Below are positions 31,610 to 39,785 of a stretch of 64,000 nt of DNA, one piece after another (position 1 is the stretch's first letter; every line of letters starts with the position of its first letter). The notes beneath the pieces are model-generated. The model saw nothing but the letters and a program-made list of their open reading frames with translations, ran no database searches and was not told the DNA's origin. The translations under genes and the position numbers were made by a program. The DNA is from JAITMY01 sp031553765 (GTDB lineage: Bacteria > Bacteroidota > Bacteroidia > Bacteroidales > UBA932): positions 186,001 through 250,000 of the forward strand of contig JAVBKY010000003.1 of the NCBI GenBank assembly GCA_031553765.1, in the 5' to 3' direction.

Positions 31610-31747
31610 ATGGCTAAAAAAGTTACAGGTAAAGCCGCTGCTTCTGCCGCTTCGAAAGTTTTGAGGGACGGGCGGACAAGTGCTGCAAGCAAAACCGCTG
31701 CCGGAAGTGCACTTTCTCAAAGAGAAAAAAGTGGAAAGAAAAAATAA
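31610..31747 (+). CDS. Small basic alanine-rich protein of the CBASS operon (45 residues)
   Basis: An ATG-to-TAA frame of 45 codons, 94 bases after the E2 gene and just before a terminator. The product is almost only Ala, Lys, Ser, Gly and Arg (starts MAKKVTGKAA, ends EKSGKKK) with no membrane segment. Three-base periodicity and position argue for a real gene. I have the impression of similar short proteins near other CBASS loci but cannot confirm it. Function unknown; DNA binding or conjugation target are possible. Confidence 0.6.
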   Translation: MAKKVTGKAAASAASKVLRDGRTSAASKTAAGSALSQREKSGKKK

Positions 31748-31760
31748 GCAGCAAAAAAGA

Positions 31761-31797
31761 ATAGCGTAGTTTGAAAATCGAAACTACGCTATTTTTG
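31761..31797 (+). terminator. Intrinsic terminator of the CBASS operon
   Basis: Perfect 12-bp stem (atagcgtagttt with aaactacgctat at 31781-31792) and an 8-base loop, followed by a T-run. Confidence 0.85.
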
Positions 31798-31801
31798 TAT
31801 T

Positions 31802-32266
31802 CTATTCCCCCTTCTTCAACAAATACCGTAAACTCTCATCCCCTTCAATCCGCTCCAATTCTTCCTTCACAATGTCCAAAACATCCTGTTTAATCTGTTT
31901 GTAGTTCAGGTCTATTTCGGTTTGCATAGTATCTTTACCGTCGGCATCGGTGAAGTTGACAATTTCGGGAATCTTCTTGTAAGCCTTTGTTTCGGCAGCA
32001 ACCGCTGCATTTTCCACTACGATTTCACAGTGGAAAATCTTTTGCTCGATACGTTCGTCGAAGTTGTCGGAAACCGCGCCGACAAACATCCCTTGCGTAA
32101 GGCTGCTAATTTTGGAAGGCGGAATCAACGAATACATTTGCGTGCTTATGAATGTTGGTTTATCATTGCGGCTTATCATTATTGCCTGCTGCCTCAGCAA
32201 CATCCCCTCAAAGTATTTCCACATATTTTTCGGATACGTGTGGAAAACTTGGCATTTTTCCATCAT
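31802..32266 (-). pseudogene. C-terminal relic of a conjugation coupling protein (MobC/TraG, VirD4-like)
   Basis: A 154-residue frame whose sequence (SRNDKPTFISTQMYSLIPPS, then GMFVGAVSDNFDERIEQKIF and KKIPEIVNF) matches, from memory, the C-terminal end of Bacteroidota type IV coupling ATPases. The full protein is several times longer with Walker A and B motifs; none are present here. The upstream 120 bases do not continue the domain. It points to an integrative mobilizable or conjugative ancestry for the island. Confidence 0.6.
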
Positions 32267-32376
32267 GTAAAAAGCAAAGTCATGTGCTTTTTACGTAGTT
32301 GTAACCCAAACTGATCCGCTACCTCTTTGATTGGAGGGTTATGCAATCCATCTTTGCCAAAGATGAAATTATTCAT
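32263..32376 (-). CDS. Possible 37-residue ORF between coupling-protein relic and abiEii
   Basis: An ATG-to-TGA frame (starts MNNFIFGKDG, ends RKKHMTLLFT) that begins 12 bases after the abiEii stop and overlaps the next frame by four bases. I do not recognise it; it may be debris of the same coupling-protein region or a fortuitous frame. Confidence 0.25.
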   Translation of the reverse strand: MNNFIFGKDGLHNPPIKEVADQFGLQLRKKHMTLLFT

Positions 32377-32387
32377 CTTAATACTAT

Positions 32388-33179
32388 TTAGATTTTCTCA
32401 ATGATCTCTTTCCTTACTACCTCCCAAGCCTTTTCATTGTTATATTCAACGCCGGGTTTGAGGATGATATGAATGTCTTCCAAAAATTCCTTATCGGTTA
32501 TCTTTTCCTCCATGTTGATGAGGAATTGCTTTTGAGTGGGCGGGTTCTCTACCGAATATTTGATATAGGTTTTGTAGCATTGGATGAACTTTGAGATATC
32601 GACATTCTGATGAACCAAGGCCCAATACAAGTCGAATAAATCGCGGCCTTTGCGGCGTTGGTAGAGGGCGCGTAGCTTGGTTCCCAAAAGTTCTTCCAAT
32701 TCGTAGCCGGTCAACATGCATTCGCCCGAAAACCAAGAATTCTCAACCTTGTAAGGAATTTCCTTCAAACCTAACACATTGAAATGTTCGCGAGTATTGA
32801 TTTCGATTTTCAACCGCATATTGATTACAGGCTGCGTGCTTGTCTCGAAGCGATAAATAATGGCGTTGTTGTGAATGTGTTGCTTTACCGTCCGTTTCGT
32901 GCCGAGAAACGCAAGCCGTTCGCGGATTTGTTTGAGTATGGGGTTGATTGGTTCCGAATTGATTTGTACTAAATCAATGTCTTCGGAATAGCGCACTTGC
33001 GGTTGTAAGTACAACTTGTGTAAAGCTGTTCCACCCCGGAATGCTAATGACTTTTTCAATAAGTCATCGGAAAATAGCTCTACTAAAGCCCTTGCAATTA
33101 TTAGGTCTTGCTCTACTTGAGCGTCATTCGGCCAAGGGGCCTGTGTTTTTCATTCTGTAATGTATCGTTGTGGTATCAT
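32388..33179 (-). pseudogene. AbiEii-like toxin of the second AbiE pair, interrupted by an in-frame stop
   Basis: The frame starts with ATG at 33179, overlapping the antitoxin stop by four bases (ATGA), and reads MIPQRYITE, then TGA at 33152-33150, then KTQAPWPNDAQVEQDLIIAR and on into the toxin without a frameshift. Family members have Trp at this place from my memory, so a single G-to-A change (TGG to TGA) explains it. The rest is intact: FRGGTALHKLYL and YSEDIDLVQ active-site motifs and the helical C-terminal domain. An internal restart could give a shortened protein, but a 223-codon product lacks the N-terminal helix. Confidence 0.8.
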
Positions 33180-33997
33180 AAATCACTTTCAATTTCCATA
33201 TTTATAACTACTTTCCACATATCGTCTGTTTTGCCTTTCTTTTCATTTTGAATGGACAGCAAGACAGGAACAACAGTTTTATTGCTTAGTACTTTTTGCA
33301 AAACCCCAGACAGCTTGTCTTCGCCCAACACTTTATCTAAGATGTAACCTAAGCGTTGAATAACTGGCGTGCTTGGGTATCGCATGGCTGTTTTTGCGAG
33401 CGCCGATGCTTTCATTACTTGCGCTAATTCTAGCAATATGGTAGTTACCCGGTTCAGCCCGATTTTATTGACATAGGTTAAGAGGTCCAATGCTGTTAGT
33501 TCGGGCGAAGAAACATTGAGGTACCCTGCATCGGTCGTCTTTTGTACAATATCACCTTGTTCCCAACTATTTTTTGAAAAGAAAGAGATTTTCAGTTTTT
33601 TATTGTTAATGCTTCGCGGCGCAGGGGTTTGAGCAATGACGAAGTACTCCATAGGTTGCTGATGAGCTGCACCATGTAATGCGGCTGCCGATAATAGGCC
33701 TACATAATAAGGCTTGTTCAGCGACGTCATTAAGTCATCAATAAATAGATAGGGTGGTAGCATTCCCTGTTGAGAATATTCAGGGGGAATAATCACATAA
33801 AAGCCCTTACGAATTTGAGCAACTTCTCCTTTCTTTTTCACCCTAGACAGGCTTTGGATTAGGGCTCTGTCCGATAGTCCAAGTTGTTCTTTTAATTCGC
33901 CATAGGTAAAAGTATAGCGCCCTTTTGAACGTATGGAAGAAAAATATTTTTCCAAATAATTTCGCCCTAAATCAGTCTTGTTATCTATTTTTTTCAT
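33176..33997 (-). CDS. AbiEi-like antitoxin, second AbiE pair
   Basis: A 273-residue antitoxin-repressor of the AbiEi family. The N-terminal winged helix (YTFTYGELKEQLGLSDRALI, then KKKGEVAQIRKGFYVI) is followed by the AbiEi C-terminal domain (SAAALHGAAHQQPMEYFVIA, LTALDLLTYVNKIG). The ATG at 33997 sits at the edge of a perfect 17-bp inverted repeat that also contains the -7 box, so autorepression is likely. It is coupled to the toxin gene by ATGA. Confidence 0.85.
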   Translation of the reverse strand: MKKIDNKTDLGRNYLEKYFSSIRSKGRYTFTYGELKEQLGLSDRALIQSLSRVKKKGEVAQIRKGFYVIIPPEYSQQGMLPPYLFIDDLMTSLNKPYYVGLLSAAALHGAAHQQPMEYFVIAQTPAPRSINNKKLKISFFSKNSWEQGDIVQKTTDAGYLNVSSPELTALDLLTYVNKIGLNRVTTILLELAQVMKASALAKTAMRYPSTPVIQRLGYILDKVLGEDKLSGVLQKVLSNKTVVPVLLSIQNEKKGKTDDMWKVVINMEIESDL

Positions 33998-34035
33998 TTG
34001 CAATACTACTTATTTAACAAGTAGTATTGCAAATG
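33995..34035. promoter_or_regulatory. Inverted-repeat operator at the second abiE promoter
   Basis: Perfect 17-bp arms, catttgcaatactactt at 33995-34011 and its complement at 34019-34035, with a 7-base loop. The arms include the antitoxin ATG on one side and the -7 box on the other. Confidence 0.75.
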
Positions 34036-34037
34036 TA
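34030..34037 (-). promoter_or_regulatory. Promoter of the second abiE pair (-7 TACATTTG, -33 TTG)
   Basis: Leftward TACATTTG fits TAnnTTTG, and a TTG (plus-strand 34059-34061) lies 21 bases upstream, the expected spacing. The -7 box overlaps the inverted repeat. Confidence 0.65.
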
Positions 34038-34114
34038 GTAATTTTATTTGAATTGTTACAATTTCGCTTCTATTTACTCTCAGCAGTTGCATCAAATGTG
34101 GCTTAACCCTCATT

Positions 34115-34145
34115 TTAGACAAAATGAGAATCAAATTTTGTCTAA
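34115..34145. repeat. Inverted repeat ttagacaaaat
   Basis: Perfect 11-bp arms (34115-34125 and 34135-34145) with a 9-base spacer, upstream of the second abiE promoter. Possibly a regulator site; no gene lies here. Confidence 0.4.
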
Positions 34146-34198
34146 GGGGGGATGCGCTAATAATCTCTGATGAGTTTGAATGGGGTATCAATACAGGG

Positions 34199-34235
34199 AA
34201 AGGGTTGGTTGTTCCTACGAACAGCCAACCCTTTC
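34199..34235. terminator. Terminator-like hairpin in the right-end spacer
   Basis: A stem of about 16 bp with one mismatch (aaagggttggttgttc against gaacagccaacccttt), with no gene end next to it on the plus strand. The 531-base gap 34004-34534 otherwise holds only the operator, the repeats and the island-end motif; the 84-codon leftward frame in it looks random. Confidence 0.5.
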
Positions 34236-34400
34236 TGTTAATGACCATCAGTGCTATCACAAGCCAAAAGTCATGACTTTGAGCTTAGCGTTTACAACAA
34301 CTTAGTCAGCATTACGACAAGTTGGTGTTTTTTTATATCTTTGGTATCGCCTTTAAGCCTGTTTTAGATACAGCAGAACACCCTTCAAAATCACCAAAAA

Positions 34401-34418
34401 GTGATACAAAGGTGATAC
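34401..34418. repeat. Right-end paired motif gtgatacaaaggtgatac (candidate attachment site)
   Basis: Two gtgatac copies with the same 11-bp spacing as at 3106-3123; 16 of 18 positions agree. Core chromosomal genes follow at once, so it marks the probable right limit of the island (about 31.3 kb). Confidence 0.45.
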
Positions 34419-34491
34419 CTGGCTACCGAAATATGCTGATTTTCAGATAAGCAAATCGTCTCAGGGTGACAACGCATGCCTCTTTCGCGAA

Positions 34492-34523
34492 ACCCTAACA
34501 GGGTCTCAAAGCCCTGTTAGGGT
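34492..34523. repeat. Hairpin repeat accctaacaggg, second copy
   Basis: Arms accctaacaggg (34492-34503) and ccctgttagggt (34512-34523), 11 bases past the stop of the leftward CorC-type gene; the same hairpin is at 391-428. Confidence 0.7.
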
Positions 34524-34534
34524 CTTAGCATAAG

Positions 34535-35803
34535 CTACTTTTTCACCGTTACCAGCACCTTATCAATTCTGGCGCCGTCCATGTCCATAATCTCTAATTC
34601 GAAGTTGCGCCACGACAGCTTATCGCCTTCTTTGGGTATATGCTCAAGCGTTTCCAGAATTAACCCGCTAAGGGTATTGTAGTCGTTATCGGCGTAGAGT
34701 TCTTCCATATCGAAACGCTCCAGAAAGTTGTAAAACGAGTACTGCCCGTCAACCAACCAAGAGCCGTCGGTTCGCTGTACCATATCCTGATTATCATCTG
34801 CCTCGGGCACCTCACCAATCAGGGCTTCCAAAATATCGCTTAGCGTTACAATTCCCTGCACCGAACCAAATTCATCGGTAATAATACCATGCTTTACACG
34901 AAGATTTTTCATCTGCTCCAAGGCGTTGTACACGCTTTGATTTTCGGGTAGGTAGTTGGCAGGTTGCACTAAATCTTGCAAGGAAAATCCAGTCGTCCCT
35001 ACATGCCCAAACAAATCTTTGAGGTAAACCACGCCCTGCATATCTTCCAGCTTATCTGAAGCCACAGGATACACGTTGTACAGGTTTTCCTGCACTTTTT
35101 GGCGCAACTCTTCTGCGCTGTCATTCACATCAAGCCACACCAGGTCGTTGCGATGCGTCATTATGGAGCTTACGTTGCGGTCGCCAAGGCTGAACACGCG
35201 CTCTACAATATCATGTTCTACTTCCTGCACTTCGCCTACATCAACGCCTTCCCGCACAATAGCCTTAATTTCTTCCTCGGTAACTTTATCTTCTTCGCCC
35301 GATTTTATTCCAAGGATTTTCACCATTAAGGATGTACTTTTGGAGAGCAGCCACACTATGGGCGAAGCAATGCGCGCCAAGGCATTCATGGGTGCTGCAA
35401 CAATTTTCGCAATGCGTTCGGACTTGCTCAAGCCAAGGCGTTTTGGCACCAGTTCACCCAACACCAGCGTGAGGTAGGTAACCACTACCACAATCAAAAT
35501 ATGGGCTATGGTTAGCGCGTAAGGAGCGAGCAACGGTATATGCTTTAGCCACTCGGCAACATCTTGCGAAAAGGCTTCGCCAGAAAACAAACCGGTAAGA
35601 ATACCAATCAGCGTAATGCCTATTTGTATGGAGGAAAGGAATTTGTCGGGTTCATTGATTAATCGCAAGGCAGCACTAGCCGACTTGCTACCCTTTTTAG
35701 CCTGCGTTTCCAGGCGCGATTTTCGGGCCGACACCAAAGCCATTTCGGACATGGACAGCACTCCGTTAAGAAGCACCAGCCCTATAATTATGATGATTTC
35801 CAT
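34535..35803 (-). CDS. CNNM/HlyC/CorC-family membrane transporter
   Basis: A 422-residue protein with an N-terminal DUF21/CNNM transmembrane domain (three or four helices, about 1-180, with the GVLSMSEMALVSARKSRL start), a CBS-domain pair (about 205-330: SIMTHRNDLVWLD, VQGIVTLSDILEALIG) and a C-terminal CorC_HlyC domain (about 345-422). Relatives handle Mg2+ or Na+ transport; the old hemolysin name is not meaningful. The ATG at 35803 begins the hydrophobic helix; the nine codons before it are not conserved-looking. First core gene right of the island. Confidence 0.9.
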   Translation of the reverse strand: MEIIIIIGLVLLNGVLSMSEMALVSARKSRLETQAKKGSKSASAALRLINEPDKFLSSIQIGITLIGILTGLFSGEAFSQDVAEWLKHIPLLAPYALTIAHILIVVVVTYLTLVLGELVPKRLGLSKSERIAKIVAAPMNALARIASPIVWLLSKSTSLMVKILGIKSGEEDKVTEEEIKAIVREGVDVGEVQEVEHDIVERVFSLGDRNVSSIMTHRNDLVWLDVNDSAEELRQKVQENLYNVYPVASDKLEDMQGVVYLKDLFGHVGTTGFSLQDLVQPANYLPENQSVYNALEQMKNLRVKHGIITDEFGSVQGIVTLSDILEALIGEVPEADDNQDMVQRTDGSWLVDGQYSFYNFLERFDMEELYADNDYNTLSGLILETLEHIPKEGDKLSWRNFELEIMDMDGARIDKVLVTVKK

Positions 35804-35869
35804 GGAAATTCTTAAAAAATAAAGGTACAAAACATTTGAGCGTTTTGTATAGAATTTCCTTGTATTACC

Positions 35870-36700
35870 TTAAAATCCCGACGACTGAACCACATTCACC
35901 TGTAGCGTATCGCTATTTACGCCTGTAAATATGCCGTAGCCGTTGTTTACGTTGGCGTGAATTTCCGATACGGTTTGCGAGGTGTTGCTCTGCGTTTGGT
36001 ACAGCAGCACGTACTCGGGCTGCATTTTTATGAGTATGACGTTGTGCCTGCCGTAGTACGAAAAATTTTGTTGCGACAGCTGCGTTGAAGCCGACTGCGT
36101 GGGCTCCATTTTAAAGATAGGCTTTGGTCTATCCTCATCATCGTCATCCCAGTCGTATATGGAGGTTGGATTTGCTTCTATATTTTCCACCACCACCATG
36201 TAGTAGCTTTCATCGGTGTTGCTCCACGTCACCTCCACAGGTTCGTGCGAGTCCGTTGCCTTTATCAACGACATGGCACCCATGCTTGGTCGCCCCATTA
36301 CGCTCACCGTAGTTTTCGATAGCGCCACATCTACAGGTTTATCGGGGATGATGGTGGTAGCCGTTACGCTCTCGCCGTTGTAGGGTATATGCAACGTGTA
36401 GGTATGCCCCGTTTGTATAATAAACGTGCTGTCGGCATACAGCCCACCACCTTGCAAGGTAAGGGTTACGCTACTGCCATCACCCTCGTCCACCACCATC
36501 ACATTGAGGTTGTCAATGTCCTCTTCAGAGTAGTTTACATCATCGCGAAAGGGAATGAGTTTGCTGATTTTTACCGAAGGTATACTTCCTGCATAAAGGT
36601 AACTTTCTACTACGGCCTTATCCTGAAACTCGGCTACCAGCGTGGGTTCGCAGGATATCGCGAGCAGTGATAAAATGATTGGTATAAGTATTTTTTTCAT
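35870..36700 (-). CDS. DUF4249 lipoprotein
   Basis: A 276-residue lipoprotein: signal peptide with lipobox LAISC (cysteine at 17), then a DUF4249-type beta-sandwich (VAEFQDKAVVESYLYAGS, a GHTYTLHIPYNGESVTATT strand pair). DUF4249 genes regularly sit next to TonB-dependent receptors in Bacteroidota, as here, where the receptor gene is immediately upstream. Probably a surface partner of the receptor; ligand unknown. Confidence 0.8.
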   Translation of the reverse strand: MKKILIPIILSLLAISCEPTLVAEFQDKAVVESYLYAGSIPSVKISKLIPFRDDVNYSEEDIDNLNVMVVDEGDGSSVTLTLQGGGLYADSTFIIQTGHTYTLHIPYNGESVTATTIIPDKPVDVALSKTTVSVMGRPSMGAMSLIKATDSHEPVEVTWSNTDESYYMVVVENIEANPTSIYDWDDDDEDRPKPIFKMEPTQSASTQLSQQNFSYYGRHNVILIKMQPEYVLLYQTQSNTSQTVSEIHANVNNGYGIFTGVNSDTLQVNVVQSSGF

Positions 36701-36715
36701 ATTCTTTTTTTTACC

Positions 36716-36912
36716 CTCAACCCCCTAAAGGGGGCTATAACATTGTGCGTTTGCCTAGAGCGTCATTACGAGCGAAGCGCGGCAATCTCAAACTATAATT
36801 AACTTCGTCAAAATGTAAGATTGCTTCGTCGCACCTCCTCGCAATGACGCTTCGAGGAAAAAACTTATATAACCCACTGCGGTTATAGTTCCCTTTAGGG
36901 GGGGCGGGGTGG
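36716..36912. repeat. Nested REP-like repeats between receptor and DUF4249 genes
   Basis: The outer pair is ccccctaaagggggctataac (36721-36741, mostly palindromic) and its rough complement at 36884-36902. The inner pair is cgtcattacgagcgaagcgc (36761-36780) and its complement-like cgtcgcacctcctcgcaatg (36827-36846). The inner sequence is the common cgtcattgcgagg...gaagcaatct repeat, seen again at 42641 and 43211. No gene here. Confidence 0.75.
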
Positions 36913-36920
36913 TCATTTTT

Positions 36921-39695
36921 CTAAAACTTAAACGTAAATGTTACGTTTGGTGTTATGCTTAAGTAGTTGATGTTGCTTTCTAAAATTACGCCATCCACCA
37001 GCTGAAACTTTTTGGCGCTTACGTTGTGCCGATTGTAGGCGTTGAAGAGCGAAAAACTCACCGAGTTAGGTCGTCCTTTTCCTCTACTCCAAAAGAAGTC
37101 GAAGCGGTATGATGCCGCCAAATCCAAGCGATGATAGGCAGGTAGGCGGAACGTATTTTTATCGCTCACGGCAAAGTACGATTCCTCTGTACCGTCCACC
37201 AGCGTTAGGGAGTATGCACCAAGCGGCGCGGTGTACGGACGGCCTGTGGAGTAAATCCACGTAGCGGAAAAGTCGAAGTCCCCAAACTTGTAAATACCTA
37301 CCGCCTTGAACTCATGCGTTACGTCCTGGTAGGCATAAAAATATTGGTCGGACTGTAGCGGAAATTTATTTTTTACCTCACCTATGGTGTAGCTCACCCA
37401 GCCGCTAAACTGTCCCGCTTTTTTTTGCGCCAAAAATTCAATACCGGTAGCGTAGCCATTGCCTGTGTAAAACTGCTCGGTGGCTTGCTGTCCGCCGCTT
37501 TGCTGTGGCTTGCGGTTAAAGCGCATGGTGTATTCGGAAATATCGCTGTTGCGCTTGTAGTAACCTTCCACGCTGAAAAGATAGTTGGGCAGGTCGTAGT
37601 TTACGCCAAGGTTAAGGTGAATGGAGCTGCTCACAGGAATATTATCACCATCGGAAAGAATCCAAAAATCGGTGTTGCCCGACATCACATCCTCGCGAAC
37701 CACGCGGTTGGCATACTGGTAGTAAAGCCCTGTGGCGCCGTTTACAATCCACTGCGGGGTAATGGCAATGCTGCTCGATAGGCGCGGCTCAACATACCAC
37801 TTTTTTGTGTTGGAAAAATACGAGGTGCGCAAGCCGGGCGTTACGGTCAGCTTACTATCAAAAAAACGCATTTTGTCCTGCAAAAAAACGCCCGCAAGCA
37901 TTGACTTATTCGACTTGTCTACCAACTTTGATGTATCATTATCCGAGTAGCTGTAGTTAATATCGTAGTAGGTGCCAAAGGCGCCAAACTCCAGCACGTG
38001 CTTGTCGTTGAGCGAATATTTCCACGTATTGGTAACGGTGTAATCGCGCAGGTCGTTATCCTCCAGCACTCCGCTTTTTATATTTTGCGAGTTGCCGCTG
38101 CTATCGGTGTAGGTAATGGAGCGGCTCTCGTCGCGCGTGCTGTAAAAGTTAGAGTAGCTGGCAAGCAAGGTTGAGGTTAAATTTTCGTTCAACTTGCGCG
38201 ACCAGCGGGCGCTCACACCCACGTTGCCGTAGCGCGTGTAGTCTGAGTTATCCATGGTCATGCTGCCCATGTTTCCGCCACCAGGGCCACCACCTCCAAA
38301 CCCGCCGCCACCACCGAAACCGAAGGTGGGCGTATTATCCAAGTAGTCCGTTCCGTTGAAAAAACTCACCGAAAAAATATCCTTTTTGGTAGCGTTCCAC
38401 GTCAGCTTCGCATTCATATCGTAGAAGTACGAATCGGACTCCGACGATTCACCCGGTCTGCCGCCGGGACCCGACGGACGCGCTACTGCGTTAGAAGTAT
38501 TTGAGCTGGTTTCACCCGAAATACGGTCGTATAGCCACCCTTGATACGAGCGGCGAAAGGCAAACAGCGAGGTGAATTTTTCTCCGATAGGAATTTCAGC
38601 GTAAGCGTTTACGCTAAGCAAGCTGATATCGCCGCCAATGGTTGCTTTTTTCGAGTTACCATCCTTACCGGTAATTTCGGTAACGCTCGACAAACGCCCA
38701 CCAAACTTAGATTCGAAGCCCCCCTTGTACAGCTGCACGTCCTTAATGGCGTTGGAGTTGAACGCGCTGTAAAAACCGTGCAGGTGATCCACGTAGTACA
38801 CCGTAAAGCCGTCGTATACTATGAGGTTTTGGTCGGGCGTGCCACCGCGCACGTACATGCCGCTGCTGTTTTCGTTGGACGCGCTCACGCCCGGCATCAG
38901 CTGAAAGCTGCGCATAATATCCTTTTCACCCACGTTGGGAAGGAACTTCAGCGCTATGGGCGACATCTTAATTTTTTGCTCCACCACCGCCTGCTCCAGC
39001 GCTTTGTCGTCCTTGCGTCCGCGAATAAATACCTCGGCAATTTCCTGCCGCTGCGGTGTGAGTTCAACGCTCAGCGAGGGGTTATCCTTTGACGGTTCAA
39101 GGTCAACAAGTTTTTTCTCGTAGCCAATGTACGATACCACCAGCGTTACCGTATCGTTAGGCACACGCTGTAGGGTAAAACGACCGTTGGCATCGCTCGA
39201 AGCGTAGTTGCCCGTGCCCAGCACCTGCACCGTAGCGTAGGGTATGCGCTCACCGGTTTCCACGTCGGCAATTATCCCCGTAAGGGTAAAGTTGCGCTTG
39301 GCGGGTTGCAGCGAGCTGCGCGCCACTTTTTTGGTTTCCACCACCTCGGTATTTTTCTTAATGTTGTGCCCCTGCAACGCCTCCAGCTGCACCTTATCCT
39401 TGGCAATGTAAATGTAGCCGTCCTCGCTAATGAGGTACACCATATCCCACGATTTGGCAAACATTTTCAGCATGCCGTTTATCGTTTTTTCTTCGTAGGT
39501 AGTGACGGATGTGGGATACTTCGACATGGTTTCCTTATCGAAAATGAAGCGAATCTTCATTTCGCGACTCATTTGCTCCAGTATCTCGTCCAACTTTCCA
39601 CGGTAGTCGTGGTTTAACTTCAAACCACCCACCGTTTGCGCGTTGGCAACAACAATTTGTGTGAGAAAAATAAAAAGTAGTAACGCTCGTTTCAT
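36921..39695 (-). CDS. TonB-dependent receptor with STN and carboxypeptidase-regulatory domains
   Basis: A 924-residue outer-membrane receptor. It has a signal peptide (MKRALLLFIFLTQIVVANAQ), an STN domain (about 25-100), a CarboxypepD_reg-like domain (about 135-215: TGIIADVETGERIPYATVQV), a plug (about 240-340: SGMYVRGGTPDQNLIVYDGF) and a 22-strand barrel ending in TPNVTFTFKF. STN-containing receptors often signal to an anti-sigma factor; none is adjacent. An extracellular loop holds a glycine-rich run (GFGGGGGFGGGGPGGG, about 445-465), preceded by a proline/glycine stretch. Substrate unknown. Confidence 0.9.
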   Translation of the reverse strand: MKRALLLFIFLTQIVVANAQTVGGLKLNHDYRGKLDEILEQMSREMKIRFIFDKETMSKYPTSVTTYEEKTINGMLKMFAKSWDMVYLISEDGYIYIAKDKVQLEALQGHNIKKNTEVVETKKVARSSLQPAKRNFTLTGIIADVETGERIPYATVQVLGTGNYASSDANGRFTLQRVPNDTVTLVVSYIGYEKKLVDLEPSKDNPSLSVELTPQRQEIAEVFIRGRKDDKALEQAVVEQKIKMSPIALKFLPNVGEKDIMRSFQLMPGVSASNENSSGMYVRGGTPDQNLIVYDGFTVYYVDHLHGFYSAFNSNAIKDVQLYKGGFESKFGGRLSSVTEITGKDGNSKKATIGGDISLLSVNAYAEIPIGEKFTSLFAFRRSYQGWLYDRISGETSSNTSNAVARPSGPGGRPGESSESDSYFYDMNAKLTWNATKKDIFSVSFFNGTDYLDNTPTFGFGGGGGFGGGGPGGGNMGSMTMDNSDYTRYGNVGVSARWSRKLNENLTSTLLASYSNFYSTRDESRSITYTDSSGNSQNIKSGVLEDNDLRDYTVTNTWKYSLNDKHVLEFGAFGTYYDINYSYSDNDTSKLVDKSNKSMLAGVFLQDKMRFFDSKLTVTPGLRTSYFSNTKKWYVEPRLSSSIAITPQWIVNGATGLYYQYANRVVREDVMSGNTDFWILSDGDNIPVSSSIHLNLGVNYDLPNYLFSVEGYYKRNSDISEYTMRFNRKPQQSGGQQATEQFYTGNGYATGIEFLAQKKAGQFSGWVSYTIGEVKNKFPLQSDQYFYAYQDVTHEFKAVGIYKFGDFDFSATWIYSTGRPYTAPLGAYSLTLVDGTEESYFAVSDKNTFRLPAYHRLDLAASYRFDFFWSRGKGRPNSVSFSLFNAYNRHNVSAKKFQLVDGVILESNINYLSITPNVTFTFKF

Positions 39696-39785
39696 TCGGC
39701 TTATTTTTTCGGAACGTAAAATTAGCCGTGAACAAGCGTATTAGAAAGGATATTCAACCAACGCCGATTATTTATCTACGAAAAA

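Noticed and set aside
34006..34260. 84-codon minus-strand frame upstream of the second abiE pair
   Set aside because: It runs through the operator, an inverted repeat and a terminator-like hairpin; no domain and no promoter of its own.
38541..39092. 183-codon plus-strand open frame
   Set aside because: It is antisense to the TonB-dependent receptor gene, whose domains are unmistakable on the other strand.
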